The position numbers and the translations under genes were made by a program. From the NCBI RefSeq assembly GCF_016464385.1, contig NZ_JADMLH010000011.1, positions 245,312-309,311 of the forward strand: 64,000 bases of DNA, in the 5' to 3' direction. Position 1 is the stretch's first letter. Each line of letters starts with the position of its first letter. This document shows, piece by piece, positions 17,634-26,580 of the stretch. Origin of the DNA: Nucisporomicrobium flavum. Its GTDB lineage: Bacteria; Actinomycetota; Actinomycetes; Mycobacteriales; Micromonosporaceae. Below the pieces are notes generated by a model. The model was not told the DNA's origin, ran no database searches, and saw only the letters and a program-made list of their open reading frames with translations.

Positions 17634-18225
17634 GCGCGCTCGTCTCCTGTCAGTCGGCTACGCCCTTGTCTGCGCCCCGTGGTGACATCCATTCGGTTGT
17701 TGGCTGCCTATCTGGCTGTGCACCGCCCCTCAAGACGGCGTAGGAGACAACCCCGGACAGCCCCAGACAGCTACCTCGCTGAAGGTATCTCGCCGAGGGT
17801 CGAACCCGTGGATGACGTTTCCGAAACTGTAGACGCTCAGCGATTCAGCGCCGCTTCTTGCCCTGGATCGCGTGCCGAGGCACACGTCCTCCGAGCCCGC
17901 CCGGACCGCGAGCCGATCACGGCCTCGACCGTGGCCCGGCTACCCCAGCGCCGCCGCAGCCTCCTTGTTCGACGTCTTCTCGTACTGGCGTGCCGACGTG
18001 CAGAGGCGTCAGTGCCCGGCACTGCTGCGTGACCACCGCGCTTCACCCTCGCGCCGCTGCGTCGCGGCGCTGTGTCCTGCGAGAGGTTGCCTGCTCATGA
18101 CCTGCGCTATCTCACGACGTGCCTGCTGGCTGCAGCGCCGACCGCCGCCGCCACTGCCCCGGCTGCGGCCGCGGCGTCGTCGGCACGCCCCGACCATCGA
18201 GTCACCGACCTCAGGCGCCGCCACC
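17634..18225. other. 592-bp divergent intergenic region with a triple-repeat operator
   Basis: It holds site 2 of the GGACAGC triple repeat (17743-17774). ORFs crossing 17,870-18,225 lack protein-like composition and a convincing start, so I treat this as leader DNA of the P450 cassette. Part of it could encode a longer N-terminus for the following gene. Confidence 0.5.
17743..17774 (+). promoter_or_regulatory. Triple 10-bp direct repeat, site 2
   Basis: Three copies of (G/A)GACA(A/G)C at 10-bp steps: GAGACAAC, CGGACAGC and CAGACAGC, followed by TAC. It is nearly superimposable on site 4 (39441-39472). Same-face direct repeats suggest cooperative binding of a regulator in tandem. Confidence 0.7.
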
Positions 18226-19125
18226 ATGGTTGTCACTCTGGCCTTGCGCAACCCGCACGAAGGGCAGCTACGTTCCTACGCCGCTGCGGTGTCCACCCCC
18301 GACAACCATCACGCACGTTCCCGGCCGATGTCGGCTGACTGCAACCCGGAGGGTCACGGCCCCGCTGCAGTGACCGGGTCGGCGGCTGAACCGGGCACTT
18401 CGTCGGCGGTCACCGGCCGGCGCAGCGACGACGCGTCACCTGTCCGTGGTACCCGCGGGCGCCCGGTCCCGCTGCGGTTCCTCACCGCCGCGCCCGTCGC
18501 CGACCTGCCGTACGCCGACGTGCAGGAAATACTGCCCGGAGCGCCGATCGACGCGCACCCCGGCGACCCGGGAACCTGCGTGGCGGTCCATCCGCGCATT
18601 GTGCTGCCGCTGTTCGACAACACAGGACGCCCTTTCGCCCTGATCAGGCCTACGCAGACGAGCGGCGACACCTGGCTGCCCGTCATCGAGCTGCAGCCCG
18701 GCTGGCTACGCGTACTGCTGCCGACACGCCCCCATGGCGCCTGCGGCTGGCTGGACGCGGCCCGCGTCACGCGCGAAGTCAGCCGTCATGAGATCCGCCT
18801 TCACCTGGGTAGAGCTCGACTACAGCTGCTGCAGGAAGGGCGCCCAGTAGGGACCTGGGAGATCACCACGACGCCCAGCGTCGCGTGCGCCGCAGGCCGC
18901 ACATTCGTGCTCGCTGTCGTGCGGCGCACACCCGACACCCACCCGATATTGCTGCGCCTGGCCGCCCATGCCTGGGCGGACCAGCCGGGACTGCTGACCA
19001 TCAGCCGGCAGCGCACGTTAGGCGCCGAATTGCACAACGGTGTCGGCATCGGGGTGCCCGACGCCGCGATGGCCGCACTCGCCGCCGTCACACCCGGCCC
19101 CCTCGTGCACATCGACACCCGCTGA
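18226..19125 (+). CDS. L,D-transpeptidase-like protein lacking the catalytic cysteine
   Basis: I use ATG 18226 (299 aa); ATG 18328 (265 aa) is equally possible. The C-terminal ~130 residues resemble a YkuD-type L,D-transpeptidase: a strand-rich start (IRLHLGRARLQLLQEGRPVGTWEITTTPS), a middle section, then LHNGVGIGVPDAAMAAL. In active enzymes the equivalent segment reads SHGCIR; here Cys and Arg are both replaced by Gly. The N-terminal part includes a short SH3-like section (GDTWLPVIELQPGWLRVLLP) before the domain. There is no clear signal peptide, unusual for cell-wall cross-linking enzymes. It lies 44 bp upstream of the P450 gene. A non-catalytic or repurposed role in the cassette seems likely. 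Confidence 0.55.
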   Translation: MVVTLALRNPHEGQLRSYAAAVSTPDNHHARSRPMSADCNPEGHGPAAVTGSAAEPGTSSAVTGRRSDDASPVRGTRGRPVPLRFLTAAPVADLPYADVQEILPGAPIDAHPGDPGTCVAVHPRIVLPLFDNTGRPFALIRPTQTSGDTWLPVIELQPGWLRVLLPTRPHGACGWLDAARVTREVSRHEIRLHLGRARLQLLQEGRPVGTWEITTTPSVACAAGRTFVLAVVRRTPDTHPILLRLAAHAWADQPGLLTISRQRTLGAELHNGVGIGVPDAAMAALAAVTPGPLVHIDTR

Positions 19126-19169
19126 CTGCCCTGGCAGTCCAAGTCCACCACACGAACTATGGAGCACCC

Positions 19170-20435
19170 ATGCGACTCGATCCGTTCAGCGAGCCCTACA
19201 ACCGCGACCCTGCCGCCACCTGGCGGCGCATGCTGGCCACCGCAGCACCGGTGAGCTACGACCCGGAGCTCGGTATCTGGCTCATCGCCGGACACGACAA
19301 CGTCCGTACCGTCCTGTCGGACACCACGAACTTCAGCAACGCCACCACCCTCGCCCCGGTCACGCCGGTCAGCGCCGCAGCCGACGCGGTCCTGGCCGCC
19401 CTCGACGCCCCTCCTGTGGCCGTCACCGCGGACCGGCCGCACCACCTGCGCACCCGCGCGATCCTGCGGGCACTTTTTCCCACCACAGCCGTCCGCGCGC
19501 AGCAGCAGTGGGGTGCGCTCGTCCAGACCCGCGTCGACCACCTGGCCACCGACCTCGAACAGCAGAGCACCGCAGACCTGATGCACTTCGCCGTGCATCT
19601 GCCGCTGTCCGTCATCCTCGACGTCCTGGGTATGCCCATCACCGACGCCACCGATGTGCGCGCCTGGACCGACGACTTCGCCCGACTCGTGTGGGGCAAC
19701 CCGACCCCGCACGCTCAGTTCGCGTATGCGCACTCCAGTGTCGCTCTGTGGCGGTACTGCGCCGACGCGGTCACGGCCCGTGCCGAAAGCGGCGACTACG
19801 GCTGCGGGCTGATCGGCGACTTGCTGCGCTACCGCAACCACGACGACGCGAACCTCACCGTCGCCGAGGTCGCCGCGCTGGCCCTCAACATCGTCGGCGC
19901 CGGCTGGCAGACCACCGCCGGAGCCCTCGGCCACGCCCTGGACCAAGCCCTCACCGACCCCGACCGCTGGGCTCGGCTGGCCGACGACGAGCACTCCCTG
20001 AGCCTGCACGTCGAGGAGACACTGCGGCACAGCCCTCCTATCGACGGCTGGCTGCGCCAGAGCACCACCGAGGTCACCCTCGATGGGGTCACGATTCCCG
20101 CGGGAAGCCGCTGCCTCGTGCTCATCGGCGCCGCCAATCACGACCCCGCCGTTTACGACCAGCCGTACGTGTTCGACCCGCTGCGCACCCGTGCCGGTCA
20201 GCACCTGGCCTTCGGGGCAGGGCCGCATTACTGCATCGGTGCCGCCCTCGCCCGCCTCGAGCTGGCCACCGCGCTACGAACCCTCGCTCGCCGTATGCCG
20301 AACCTCTCACTCGCTGCCGGGTACCAGCGACAGTTCCGTCCCAGCGTCGCGCTGCGCCAGCACACGTCATTACCGGTGCGGCGCCGCGACGCTAGGCGAT
20401 GCCCCGTTGCCGGGACTGCCGGGCGGCCGCGGTGA
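19170..20435 (+). CDS. Cytochrome P450
   Basis: ATG 19170 with GGAG 6 bp upstream; 421 residues, normal for a bacterial class I P450. The heme loop FGAGPHYCIG places the thiolate ligand at Cys355. ExxR is E283-R286. The C-helix substrate/heme motif is DRPHHLRTR. The I-helix reads GAGWQTT (243-249), where the usual acidic residue before the Thr pair is Gln247, a change that can alter proton delivery. It is a cytosolic monooxygenase needing ferredoxin and reductase encoded elsewhere. It is sandwiched between the L,D-transpeptidase-like gene and a histidine decarboxylase-like gene with which it overlaps by 4 bp, so the three products probably act in one pathway on an amino-acid-derived substrate. 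Confidence 0.93.
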   Translation: MRLDPFSEPYNRDPAATWRRMLATAAPVSYDPELGIWLIAGHDNVRTVLSDTTNFSNATTLAPVTPVSAAADAVLAALDAPPVAVTADRPHHLRTRAILRALFPTTAVRAQQQWGALVQTRVDHLATDLEQQSTADLMHFAVHLPLSVILDVLGMPITDATDVRAWTDDFARLVWGNPTPHAQFAYAHSSVALWRYCADAVTARAESGDYGCGLIGDLLRYRNHDDANLTVAEVAALALNIVGAGWQTTAGALGHALDQALTDPDRWARLADDEHSLSLHVEETLRHSPPIDGWLRQSTTEVTLDGVTIPAGSRCLVLIGAANHDPAVYDQPYVFDPLRTRAGQHLAFGAGPHYCIGAALARLELATALRTLARRMPNLSLAAGYQRQFRPSVALRQHTSLPVRRRDARRCPVAGTAGRPR

Positions 20436-21601
20436 GTGCCCGGCGCACTGTCGCTGTTCAACCACCGAGAACATGTGCAACGGCCGGCGCGGGATCGGCG
20501 ATCGACGGCCGCCTGCAGGCAATCCTCGAGCGCATCCTTGCAGCGGAGCTCACCACCATCGGCTTTCCCGCCGCCCGCGACATTGACTACCGGCCGCTCG
20601 CGCCACTATGGGGCCGGCTGCTCAACAACGTCGGCGACCCGAACACCGACCCGCTGCATACCGGGCACGTACACGACCTTGAACGCGAGGTACTCGACTT
20701 CATGGCCGACCTCTTTCGCGCCCCGTCCGGCTGGAGCGGGTACGTCACCAGCGGCGGCACCGAAGGTAATCTCTACGGCCTTTGGCTAGGACGAACGAGG
20801 CTGTCGAACTCTGTCGTCTACCACTCCACGGCAGCGCACTACAGCGTTCCTAAAGCATGCCACCTCCTCGGCCTGCCCGCCGTCGAAGTCACCACGACGG
20901 CCACCGGCCAGATGGACTACTCCGACCTGACCCGCAAAGCCGCGCGGCACCGCAGCCGACCGGCGATCGTCGTGGCCACCATCGGCACCACCATGACCGA
21001 GGCCGTCGACGACGTCACCCACGTCCACAACGCGCTGGACGTCGCCGGTATCCGGCACCGCCATGTCCACAGCGATGGCGCCCTCGCCGGTGTCCCGCTC
21101 GCGACCACTACCAGCCGGCCTGCGTTCGATCTGGCCGACGGCGCCGACAGCATCAGCGTGTCCGGCCATAAGTTCTTCGGGACCCCGGTGGTCTGCGGGA
21201 TCGTCCTGAACCGCCGTAAGCCCGAAGAGTTCAGCCCCACCGTGCCCTACCTTGCCACCTGCGACACCACCATCAGCGGGTCCCGCAGCGGCCTCGCCAC
21301 AGCGATGTTGTGGCATGCGACCACGTCCCTCGGCGCAGCCGGGCATGCCGACCGTGCCCGTCGCGCCCGCGAGGTCGCCGCCTACGCCGTCGAACGTCTG
21401 CACCACGTCGGATGGCCGGCGTGGCGCAATCCGTTGTCCTTCACCGTGCTGCTCAGGCCGCTTCCAGCCGACATGGCGGCCACCTGGCCTTTGCCAACTG
21501 AAGGCGACTGGTCCCACGTCATCTGCATGCCCGGCGTTGAGACGTCGCACATCGACCACCTCGTCGACACGCTCGCCGCATACGCCAGCGACCCAGATTA
21601 G
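20432..21601 (+). CDS. PLP-dependent group II decarboxylase, histidine decarboxylase-like
   Basis: I chose GTG 20432 (GTGA overlap with the P450 stop; 389 aa); ATG 20399 would add 11 unlikely residues. The fold-type I PLP signature is complete: GYVTSGGTEGNLYGLWLGR (phosphate loop), the stacking His in AAHYSV (His136), HSDGALAG (Asp215 to the pyridine N) and VSGHKFFG with the Schiff-base Lys247. The order and spacing match pyridoxal-type histidine decarboxylases of gram-negative bacteria (about 378 aa), including the CDTTISGSRSG segment. It would convert histidine or a related amino acid to the amine and CO2 in the cytosol. Translational coupling to the P450 suggests an amine that is oxidised next. 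Confidence 0.88.
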   Translation: MSARRTVAVQPPRTCATAGAGSAIDGRLQAILERILAAELTTIGFPAARDIDYRPLAPLWGRLLNNVGDPNTDPLHTGHVHDLEREVLDFMADLFRAPSGWSGYVTSGGTEGNLYGLWLGRTRLSNSVVYHSTAAHYSVPKACHLLGLPAVEVTTTATGQMDYSDLTRKAARHRSRPAIVVATIGTTMTEAVDDVTHVHNALDVAGIRHRHVHSDGALAGVPLATTTSRPAFDLADGADSISVSGHKFFGTPVVCGIVLNRRKPEEFSPTVPYLATCDTTISGSRSGLATAMLWHATTSLGAAGHADRARRAREVAAYAVERLHHVGWPAWRNPLSFTVLLRPLPADMAATWPLPTEGDWSHVICMPGVETSHIDHLVDTLAAYASDPD

Positions 21602-21683
21602 GGTCCTCAGTCGTTGTTAGTTGCGTGCTGCGAGGGCGCGGAAACACTGTAATGGCTCAAGGCGATCTTATCGCTGCGACTTC

Positions 21684-22529
21684 TTACCTACCCCACTGTG
21701 CGTACTGCTCATGCAGGACGATCAGATCGCGGTGACACTGTTCTCGTTCTTGTTCATCAACAGCAAGATCAACGAGAGCGCTGAATGACTTATCTGCACG
21801 GTCGAAGTCGGCGCGCGCACCGTCGCGTTCGAGGCGTGTGACGAGCAGCGGCCCGAGCAGCTTGTGAGCCCGCCGAATAGCCGGTCCGGTAATCCGCGGA
21901 TGGCGGAGAGCTCTTTCGGCCAAAGCGATGGCGTCATCGAGGTCAGATGCCGCGTCAGAAGGCATGAATCGACTGCGCGACGCTGTGACGCCCGCAAGGT
22001 CGAGCAGCCTCATGGCGTAGGCAGAGTCTTCGTTCGCCGTGTGTTCGAGCAGCCGCACGAAAACGGCGACAACGGTCTCTGCCAGTACTGGGTCGTGTGT
22101 CTTCAGCCACTGCGCCCGAACGGCTGATGCATGCCCTTGCAGCGCGCGCAGCAGAGCGGTCGGCTCGTCCGTCTCCGCGCCACGCGCGATGGCTTCATCG
22201 ACCTCCTGGCGTAGCTGAGGTGCGACAACACCCCCGTTCGCCGCGTACATCCATACGGCGAGAGCGACGTACGCGTGTGCGTCTTCCGCGCACGCCAACT
22301 CCGTCGCGCGCAGGCGATGCACCACGATGATGTCGGCCAGAACACCGATTGGCAATGCCGCGCCCTTGCGGCGCTCATGCAGCATCGCATCGAGTGCCTG
22401 CCATGTATCTGCGAGCGCCGCGCTCTCAAGTGCTGCGTCGGCACTACGGCGGTCTACACAGTCCTCGACGCGGCGGCGCAGCCGCGCTTCGACGGGGGGA
22501 GACGCTTTACCGCGCCGCCAGAAGGCCAC
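21684..22529 (-). CDS. Hypothetical helical-repeat protein (281 aa)
   Basis: GTG at 22529. The protein is almost wholly alpha-helical, with TPR-like pairs of helices (for example LAETVVAVFVRLLEHTANEDSAYAMRLLDLAG and DAIALAERALRHPRITGPAIRRAHKLLGPLLVTRL). The pattern is like the repeats attached to actinobacterial CHAT or NTPase proteins, but here it stands alone. No catalytic motif, signal or TM segment is seen. It is divergent from the transfer operon, with repeat site 3 about 170 bp upstream of its start. Function unknown; a sensor or adaptor fragment is possible. Confidence 0.65.
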   Translation of the reverse strand: MAFWRRGKASPPVEARLRRRVEDCVDRRSADAALESAALADTWQALDAMLHERRKGAALPIGVLADIIVVHRLRATELACAEDAHAYVALAVWMYAANGGVVAPQLRQEVDEAIARGAETDEPTALLRALQGHASAVRAQWLKTHDPVLAETVVAVFVRLLEHTANEDSAYAMRLLDLAGVTASRSRFMPSDAASDLDDAIALAERALRHPRITGPAIRRAHKLLGPLLVTRLERDGARADFDRADKSFSALVDLAVDEQEREQCHRDLIVLHEQYAQWGR

Positions 22530-22700
22530 CGGCCGAGATTAACCGTCAGCGGCAAGCCGATCCAACGCTACCGCCACTGTGCCGGCAGTGCGCCACCCGC
22601 CAGCCCAGCTCCCATCGTCCGGCCATCGCCGGCGCTGCGACGCCGCGATCAGCAGGCGACGACGTCCCGGCAATCCACCGAAGGCGTAATGCGGGTTAGT

Positions 22701-22730
22701 GAAGGACAGCGCTGGACAGCGTCGGACAAC
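22701..22730 (+). promoter_or_regulatory. Triple 10-bp direct repeat, site 3
   Basis: GAAGGACAGC, GCTGGACAGC and GTCGGACAAC follow each other exactly, a perfect 10-bp period with the core GGACARC at a fixed phase. It lies about 295 bp upstream of the first transfer gene. Confidence 0.75.
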
Positions 22731-22942
22731 TGCCATCGCCATTGCCGCGAAGGCAGAGTGGACGGCGTGACCGACCGGCATCCCTAGGAAATGTTCGGCG
22801 ATCGGGCGACGAGCGATGGATATTCGTACGAGGGACGTCGATCGTCGCCTCGAGTAGCGATTCACCGATGCGCCGATGAACGTATCGGGCGGATTCCCCG
22901 CTCTGCTCGGGTCAACGGCCGGCACTTATCGGCCGACTCTCG

Positions 22943-22983
22943 CTGACCACGTGCGATTGCCCCCATCAATCGCACGTGGTCAG
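22943..22983. promoter_or_regulatory. Perfect 17-bp inverted repeat before the transfer operon
   Basis: Left arm CTGACCACGTGCGATTG (22943-22959), 7-nt spacer, exact reverse complement at 22967-22983. Each arm contains CACGTG, itself palindromic. It ends 41 bp before the ParA-like start codon. It can act as an operator, an RNA attenuator or a parS-like site; the ParA-like gene next to it and the ParB-like gene at 61 kb make the last option worth testing. Confidence 0.8.
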
Positions 22984-23024
22984 CAAACAACGTGACGACA
23001 CTCGAACCAAATCCGAGGGGATGA

Positions 23025-24044
23025 ATGGTGCTCTCGATTGCTGCGCCGGATGCGTCGTCCGCTGATGGGAAGGTGGCTGCTGGGCGTTCCGCGTCGCTGC
23101 ATGGCGGCACGGAGCGGGCGGCCTATCCGGTCGCCGCTGACCAGCGCGGCTGCGAGCGGGCGGTGAACCAGCCGCTGGTCGTGCGAGCGCGTGCAGTGCC
23201 CAGCGAATTCGGGCCCGCACACATCGCGGAACGGGCATGGCTACGAGCCGCCGCCCTTCGTCCCGCTGCGATGATCGCGGTTTCGTCCGCCGACGGTGGA
23301 GTCGGCCGCTCCACCCTCGTCGCCGCGCTCGGCGACTTGCTTGCTCTTGCTGTTCCTGGACCGGTCGTCGCCGTCGACATGCACCCCGTGCCTTGGGGTG
23401 GCCTCGGCGAACGCATCGGCAGGACTAACGCCGGGACTATGTGGGATGCGGTTCGCGACCTGCATACCCTGACCGGCCGCCACGAGGTCGAGCGGTGGAC
23501 CCAGCGCAGCCCCTCGGGGCTCCTGGCTCTGGTGGGGGAAACCGAAGGGAAGGGCCGGCGCCCGCCACGCCACGATGAAGCCGCCGCGGTCGTCGAGGCG
23601 GTGCGTCGGCTCTACCCGCTCACGATCTGCGATGTCATGCCCGCCCTGATCGCCGGCGTATGGCGCACCCTGGCTGCCGCGTACGCGCCGGTGCTGGTCG
23701 CGCGAGCAACTACCGACAGCCTGCAGCACGCGATGCGGCTTCTCACCCACCTCCGCGCGGCTGGAAACGGCGCCGTCGTCGACCAAGCAGTGCTGGCCGT
23801 CATCGCCGCCTCTCCGACCACCGACCGCACGGTGCGCGCCGTCATGCGGCAAGCAGCCACGGTCGTGCCGGACGTCGTCTCGATCCCCTACGACCCTCAA
23901 CTCGCCCGGCCGGAGCCGGTCGACGCGCGCCGCCTCAAGAGGCAGACGCGGACCGCGCTGGTGCAACTGGCCGACGCCGTCATCGGGCGGTGCGCCGATC
24001 CCCGGGTCGCCTTACCCATCGCCGCCCGAAAGGAGCGCGCCTGA
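23025..24044 (+). CDS. ParA/MinD-like ATPase of the transfer operon
   Basis: ATG 23025 after AGGGG; 339 residues. After a ~75-residue variable N-terminus comes IAVSSADGGVGRSTLVAALGDLLA, a deviant Walker A (GGVGRS) of the SIMIBI class, then VVAVDMHPVPWGGLG and LTICDVMPALIAG in Walker B-like positions, and a degenerate C-terminal part. The usual Lys-rich signature is altered (GRS replaces GKT), so hydrolysis may be weak. Homologous proteins open T4SS operons of actinomycete ICEs and may position the transfer apparatus or the element itself. It overlaps the next gene by 1 bp. Confidence 0.75.
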   Translation: MVLSIAAPDASSADGKVAAGRSASLHGGTERAAYPVAADQRGCERAVNQPLVVRARAVPSEFGPAHIAERAWLRAAALRPAAMIAVSSADGGVGRSTLVAALGDLLALAVPGPVVAVDMHPVPWGGLGERIGRTNAGTMWDAVRDLHTLTGRHEVERWTQRSPSGLLALVGETEGKGRRPPRHDEAAAVVEAVRRLYPLTICDVMPALIAGVWRTLAAAYAPVLVARATTDSLQHAMRLLTHLRAAGNGAVVDQAVLAVIAASPTTDRTVRAVMRQAATVVPDVVSIPYDPQLARPEPVDARRLKRQTRTALVQLADAVIGRCADPRVALPIAARKERA

Positions 24045-24415
24045 TGATCTTCACGCTGACTGCCTGGCTCGCCGTGCGGCTTCCCGCCGCAGCCCAGCAC
24101 ACGTTGGCGGCACCCGGGCCGACGCCGACGCCGACGAAAGGCCCTGGCGGGTTCGACTGGACCAAGGTTCGTCCGGACGGCTCGGAAATCCCGAAGTCGG
24201 ACATTTTCTACACGATCATGAGGTCAGTGATGTGGCTCGGGATCGTGGCCGCCTTCTGCGGCTTGGTCGCCGGAGCTATCGCTTTCGGTGTCGGCCCGAT
24301 TTTCGGTGCCCACATTGTCTCCGATCGCGGCAAGAGCATGATGTGGCGCAACGGCCTCGTGGCGATCATCGTCGGGTCTTCCACCGCCATCGTCGCCGGT
24401 CTGCTGGTGCTGTGA
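24044..24415 (+). CDS. Small two-TM protein, VirB2/TrbC-like (DUF6112-like)
   Basis: ATG at 24044 overlaps the previous stop; 123 residues. A cleavable signal (LTAWLAVRLPAAAQHTLA) is followed by a Pro/Thr-rich linker, then two hydrophobic helices (~64-88 and ~103-123) separated by a short polar loop DRGKSMMWRNG. Size, signal and hairpin topology match pilin-like VirB2/TrbC subunits and the small membrane proteins that occupy this position in actinomycete transfer operons. It probably forms part of the inner-membrane channel. Sequence identity to canonical pilins is low, so the role rests on position and topology. Confidence 0.7.
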   Translation: MIFTLTAWLAVRLPAAAQHTLAAPGPTPTPTKGPGGFDWTKVRPDGSEIPKSDIFYTIMRSVMWLGIVAAFCGLVAGAIAFGVGPIFGAHIVSDRGKSMMWRNGLVAIIVGSSTAIVAGLLVL

Positions 24416-24422
24416 CGCCGTG

Positions 24423-26555
24423 ATGCCGACTTCAACCACGGCGTCAATTGGCGGTGGCCACAGGCTCATCTGGTCACGGCCGGCCGGTGTGCTGGTCCGG
24501 GCGGCGGTCCTGATCGCCGTCATGCTGGCAGGGTTGCTCGCCGGAGAGGGCCGGACCGAAGCCGCCCCGGCGCCCACGCCGAGCCCGTCCAGCCCGGTTG
24601 ATGCCGCCTGTGCGGCTAAGGCGGCGGGGTCGGTGGCGTGGTGTATGCCGTGGGCGACCCGGGTGGATGAGCCGGTGCCTGGCGGTCGCTCGCACTGGGT
24701 GACCCAGTGCAGCAAGGCGAACAGCGACGCCGACAAACGCTCGTGCGCCGCCGCGTCCATCACACTGGACCCTTCACCGCGCGACGGAACCATATCGGTG
24801 TTGATGGACGGTCCCAGCACCGGCAGCGGCGCTGCCGGACTGATCAACTGCTCCTTGATGCCGCCGCCCGGTGGTGCCGGAAATCCGCACCAGTGGGACA
24901 GCAAGCGGTTGGAGTGCTTGAGCCAGGTATCAGTCTGGTCTGCGCAGTTGTACGACCCCGACCCGAAGCAGCCGAATTGCCCGGTCGCCGACGTCAACTG
25001 CAACATTCAGCGGGGCGCGCAAGAGGTCCTGGACAAGGGCGTCAGTTCAGGCATCCAGGGCTTGGTGGACGTCGCTGTGCAGGGGGCCGTCTTCCTGCTG
25101 TCCAAGCTGGCCACGCTGGTCTTCAAAGCGACCACGATCTCCTCGCCTGACGAGGCCTTCTACTCCACCTACAACTCCGTCGCCGGCGTGCTCATAGGGC
25201 TGATCTTCGTGTTCTTCATCGTCTCCACGGCGATCAGCGGGTTACGCTCCACCGCTGGCCCGGGCCCGGTGGCCACCCTCGGGGGCTTGGTCCGGGCAGT
25301 GCTGGGCACCACCTTCGCCGGCGGTATTGCCTACACCATCGTCGCCGCCTGGGACCAGGTCACTAACGCCGTCATCGACGCCAACGCGCGCACCCCGTAC
25401 GACGCGTCATGGCTGGTTTCCAGCCTTACCGATTTGTCCGGCGGCGCCGGAACAGCATTGGTCGCATTGCTGCTGTCGACGTTCGCCTCGGTCGGCCTCC
25501 TGCTGCTGTTCGTCTTCATGCTGTTCCGAGGGCTGCTGGCCACCGGTGCGGCGCTGTTCGGGGCGATGGCGATGACCGGGCAGGTCAACGCGGAAACCCG
25601 CCACTGGGGTCGCCGCTGGTTCTGGACGATCAACGCGCTCGGCAGCAGCAAGTTCTTCATCGCCGAACTGTGGATCTACGGTTCCCGGTCGGCGTACGGC
25701 TCGGACAGCTTCATGAACGCGCTACGTGCCGTGCTGCTGATCTGGCTGATGGTCGTTGCCCCGTGGATTCTGCTGCGCTTGACGACGATGTGGGACGGCT
25801 ACCTGTCCGATGTCAATGCCCACGCCGTGCTGTCCACCGCCGGGAATCCGCTGCAGCTGGGCGCGGACTTCATCGATGGTGCTCGCAGTGGCGCCGCCGA
25901 CGCCGGTGGCAACTTGAGCAGTGGTGGCAGTCCGGCTTCTGGTGCTGCCGGGGTGATGGACGAAAACGTCGCCGGCATGCCCACGACACCGCTGGACAAG
26001 GTGGGTGAGGCCACGGGGATCGGTGAGGGCACCGGGCGGCAGGCCGCGGATGCCGCCGCGACTGGCGGCGACGGCGGTCAGGTAGGCGAACCGGCTGGCG
26101 ATGCCGCAGCAGAGCAGGGCGGCTCGGGCGCGGGCGACAACGCGAACGCCGAAGAGGCCGACGGTGTGGAGGCCGGCGCCCGCAGCGCGCAGCAGGATGC
26201 GGCGGCCGGTCAGCTAACCGCGCCCGGTGACGCCGGCGGCGCACATGGGTCGCTGCCGGTCACCCCCGGTGGGGCGCAGAGCGCCGACCCGACGGGCGGC
26301 GCCATACCGCAGCCCGGCGCAGCCGGTGCGGGCACGGTGCCCAGTGCAACCGAGCCTGCCAGCGCCGAGCCATCCGCTGCTGGCGCGACAGGGACACCTG
26401 CGGCGTCGTCCGCAGCCGGGAATCCGGACGACAGCCGGCCGGGCGCAGGCGAAGGCCCGCCCGCCCGGCCAGCAGGCGGTTCCGGTGCCGCGCGGTCCGG
26501 TGGTGGTGACGGTGCCGCCGCAGCGGCCGCTGACGTGCCGATCGTGCCGCTCTAG
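24423..26555 (+). CDS. Polytopic membrane protein, VirB6/TrbL-like
   Basis: 711 residues, beginning just after the small TM gene. It has a signal-like N-terminus (~25-45), a Cys-containing extracytoplasmic domain (~60-190; CAAKAAGSVAWCMPW, NCPVADVNCNIQ), then at least five membrane helices between ~215 and ~465 in the VirB6/TrbL pattern (LIGLIFVFFIVSTAISGL, LVALLLSTFASVGLLLLFVFMLFRGLL). The last ~240 residues are disordered Gly/Ala/Pro-rich sequence. VirB6-type proteins form the inner-membrane pore of conjugative T4SS and touch VirB4 and the coupling protein. All neighbouring genes belong to the same apparatus. Confidence 0.85.
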   Translation: MPTSTTASIGGGHRLIWSRPAGVLVRAAVLIAVMLAGLLAGEGRTEAAPAPTPSPSSPVDAACAAKAAGSVAWCMPWATRVDEPVPGGRSHWVTQCSKANSDADKRSCAAASITLDPSPRDGTISVLMDGPSTGSGAAGLINCSLMPPPGGAGNPHQWDSKRLECLSQVSVWSAQLYDPDPKQPNCPVADVNCNIQRGAQEVLDKGVSSGIQGLVDVAVQGAVFLLSKLATLVFKATTISSPDEAFYSTYNSVAGVLIGLIFVFFIVSTAISGLRSTAGPGPVATLGGLVRAVLGTTFAGGIAYTIVAAWDQVTNAVIDANARTPYDASWLVSSLTDLSGGAGTALVALLLSTFASVGLLLLFVFMLFRGLLATGAALFGAMAMTGQVNAETRHWGRRWFWTINALGSSKFFIAELWIYGSRSAYGSDSFMNALRAVLLIWLMVVAPWILLRLTTMWDGYLSDVNAHAVLSTAGNPLQLGADFIDGARSGAADAGGNLSSGGSPASGAAGVMDENVAGMPTTPLDKVGEATGIGEGTGRQAADAAATGGDGGQVGEPAGDAAAEQGGSGAGDNANAEEADGVEAGARSAQQDAAAGQLTAPGDAGGAHGSLPVTPGGAQSADPTGGAIPQPGAAGAGTVPSATEPASAEPSAAGATGTPAASSAAGNPDDSRPGAGEGPPARPAGGSGAARSGGGDGAAAAAADVPIVPL

Positions 26556-26580
26556 CCACATCTGACGGGGAGATAAGCCG

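Larger units (their letters stand above)
22530..23024. other. Divergent control region of the transfer operon
   Basis: 495 bp without a gene. It carries triple-repeat site 3 (22701-22730) and the 17-bp inverted repeat (22943-22983) immediately before the ParA-like gene. No other open frame is convincing. Confidence 0.6.
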
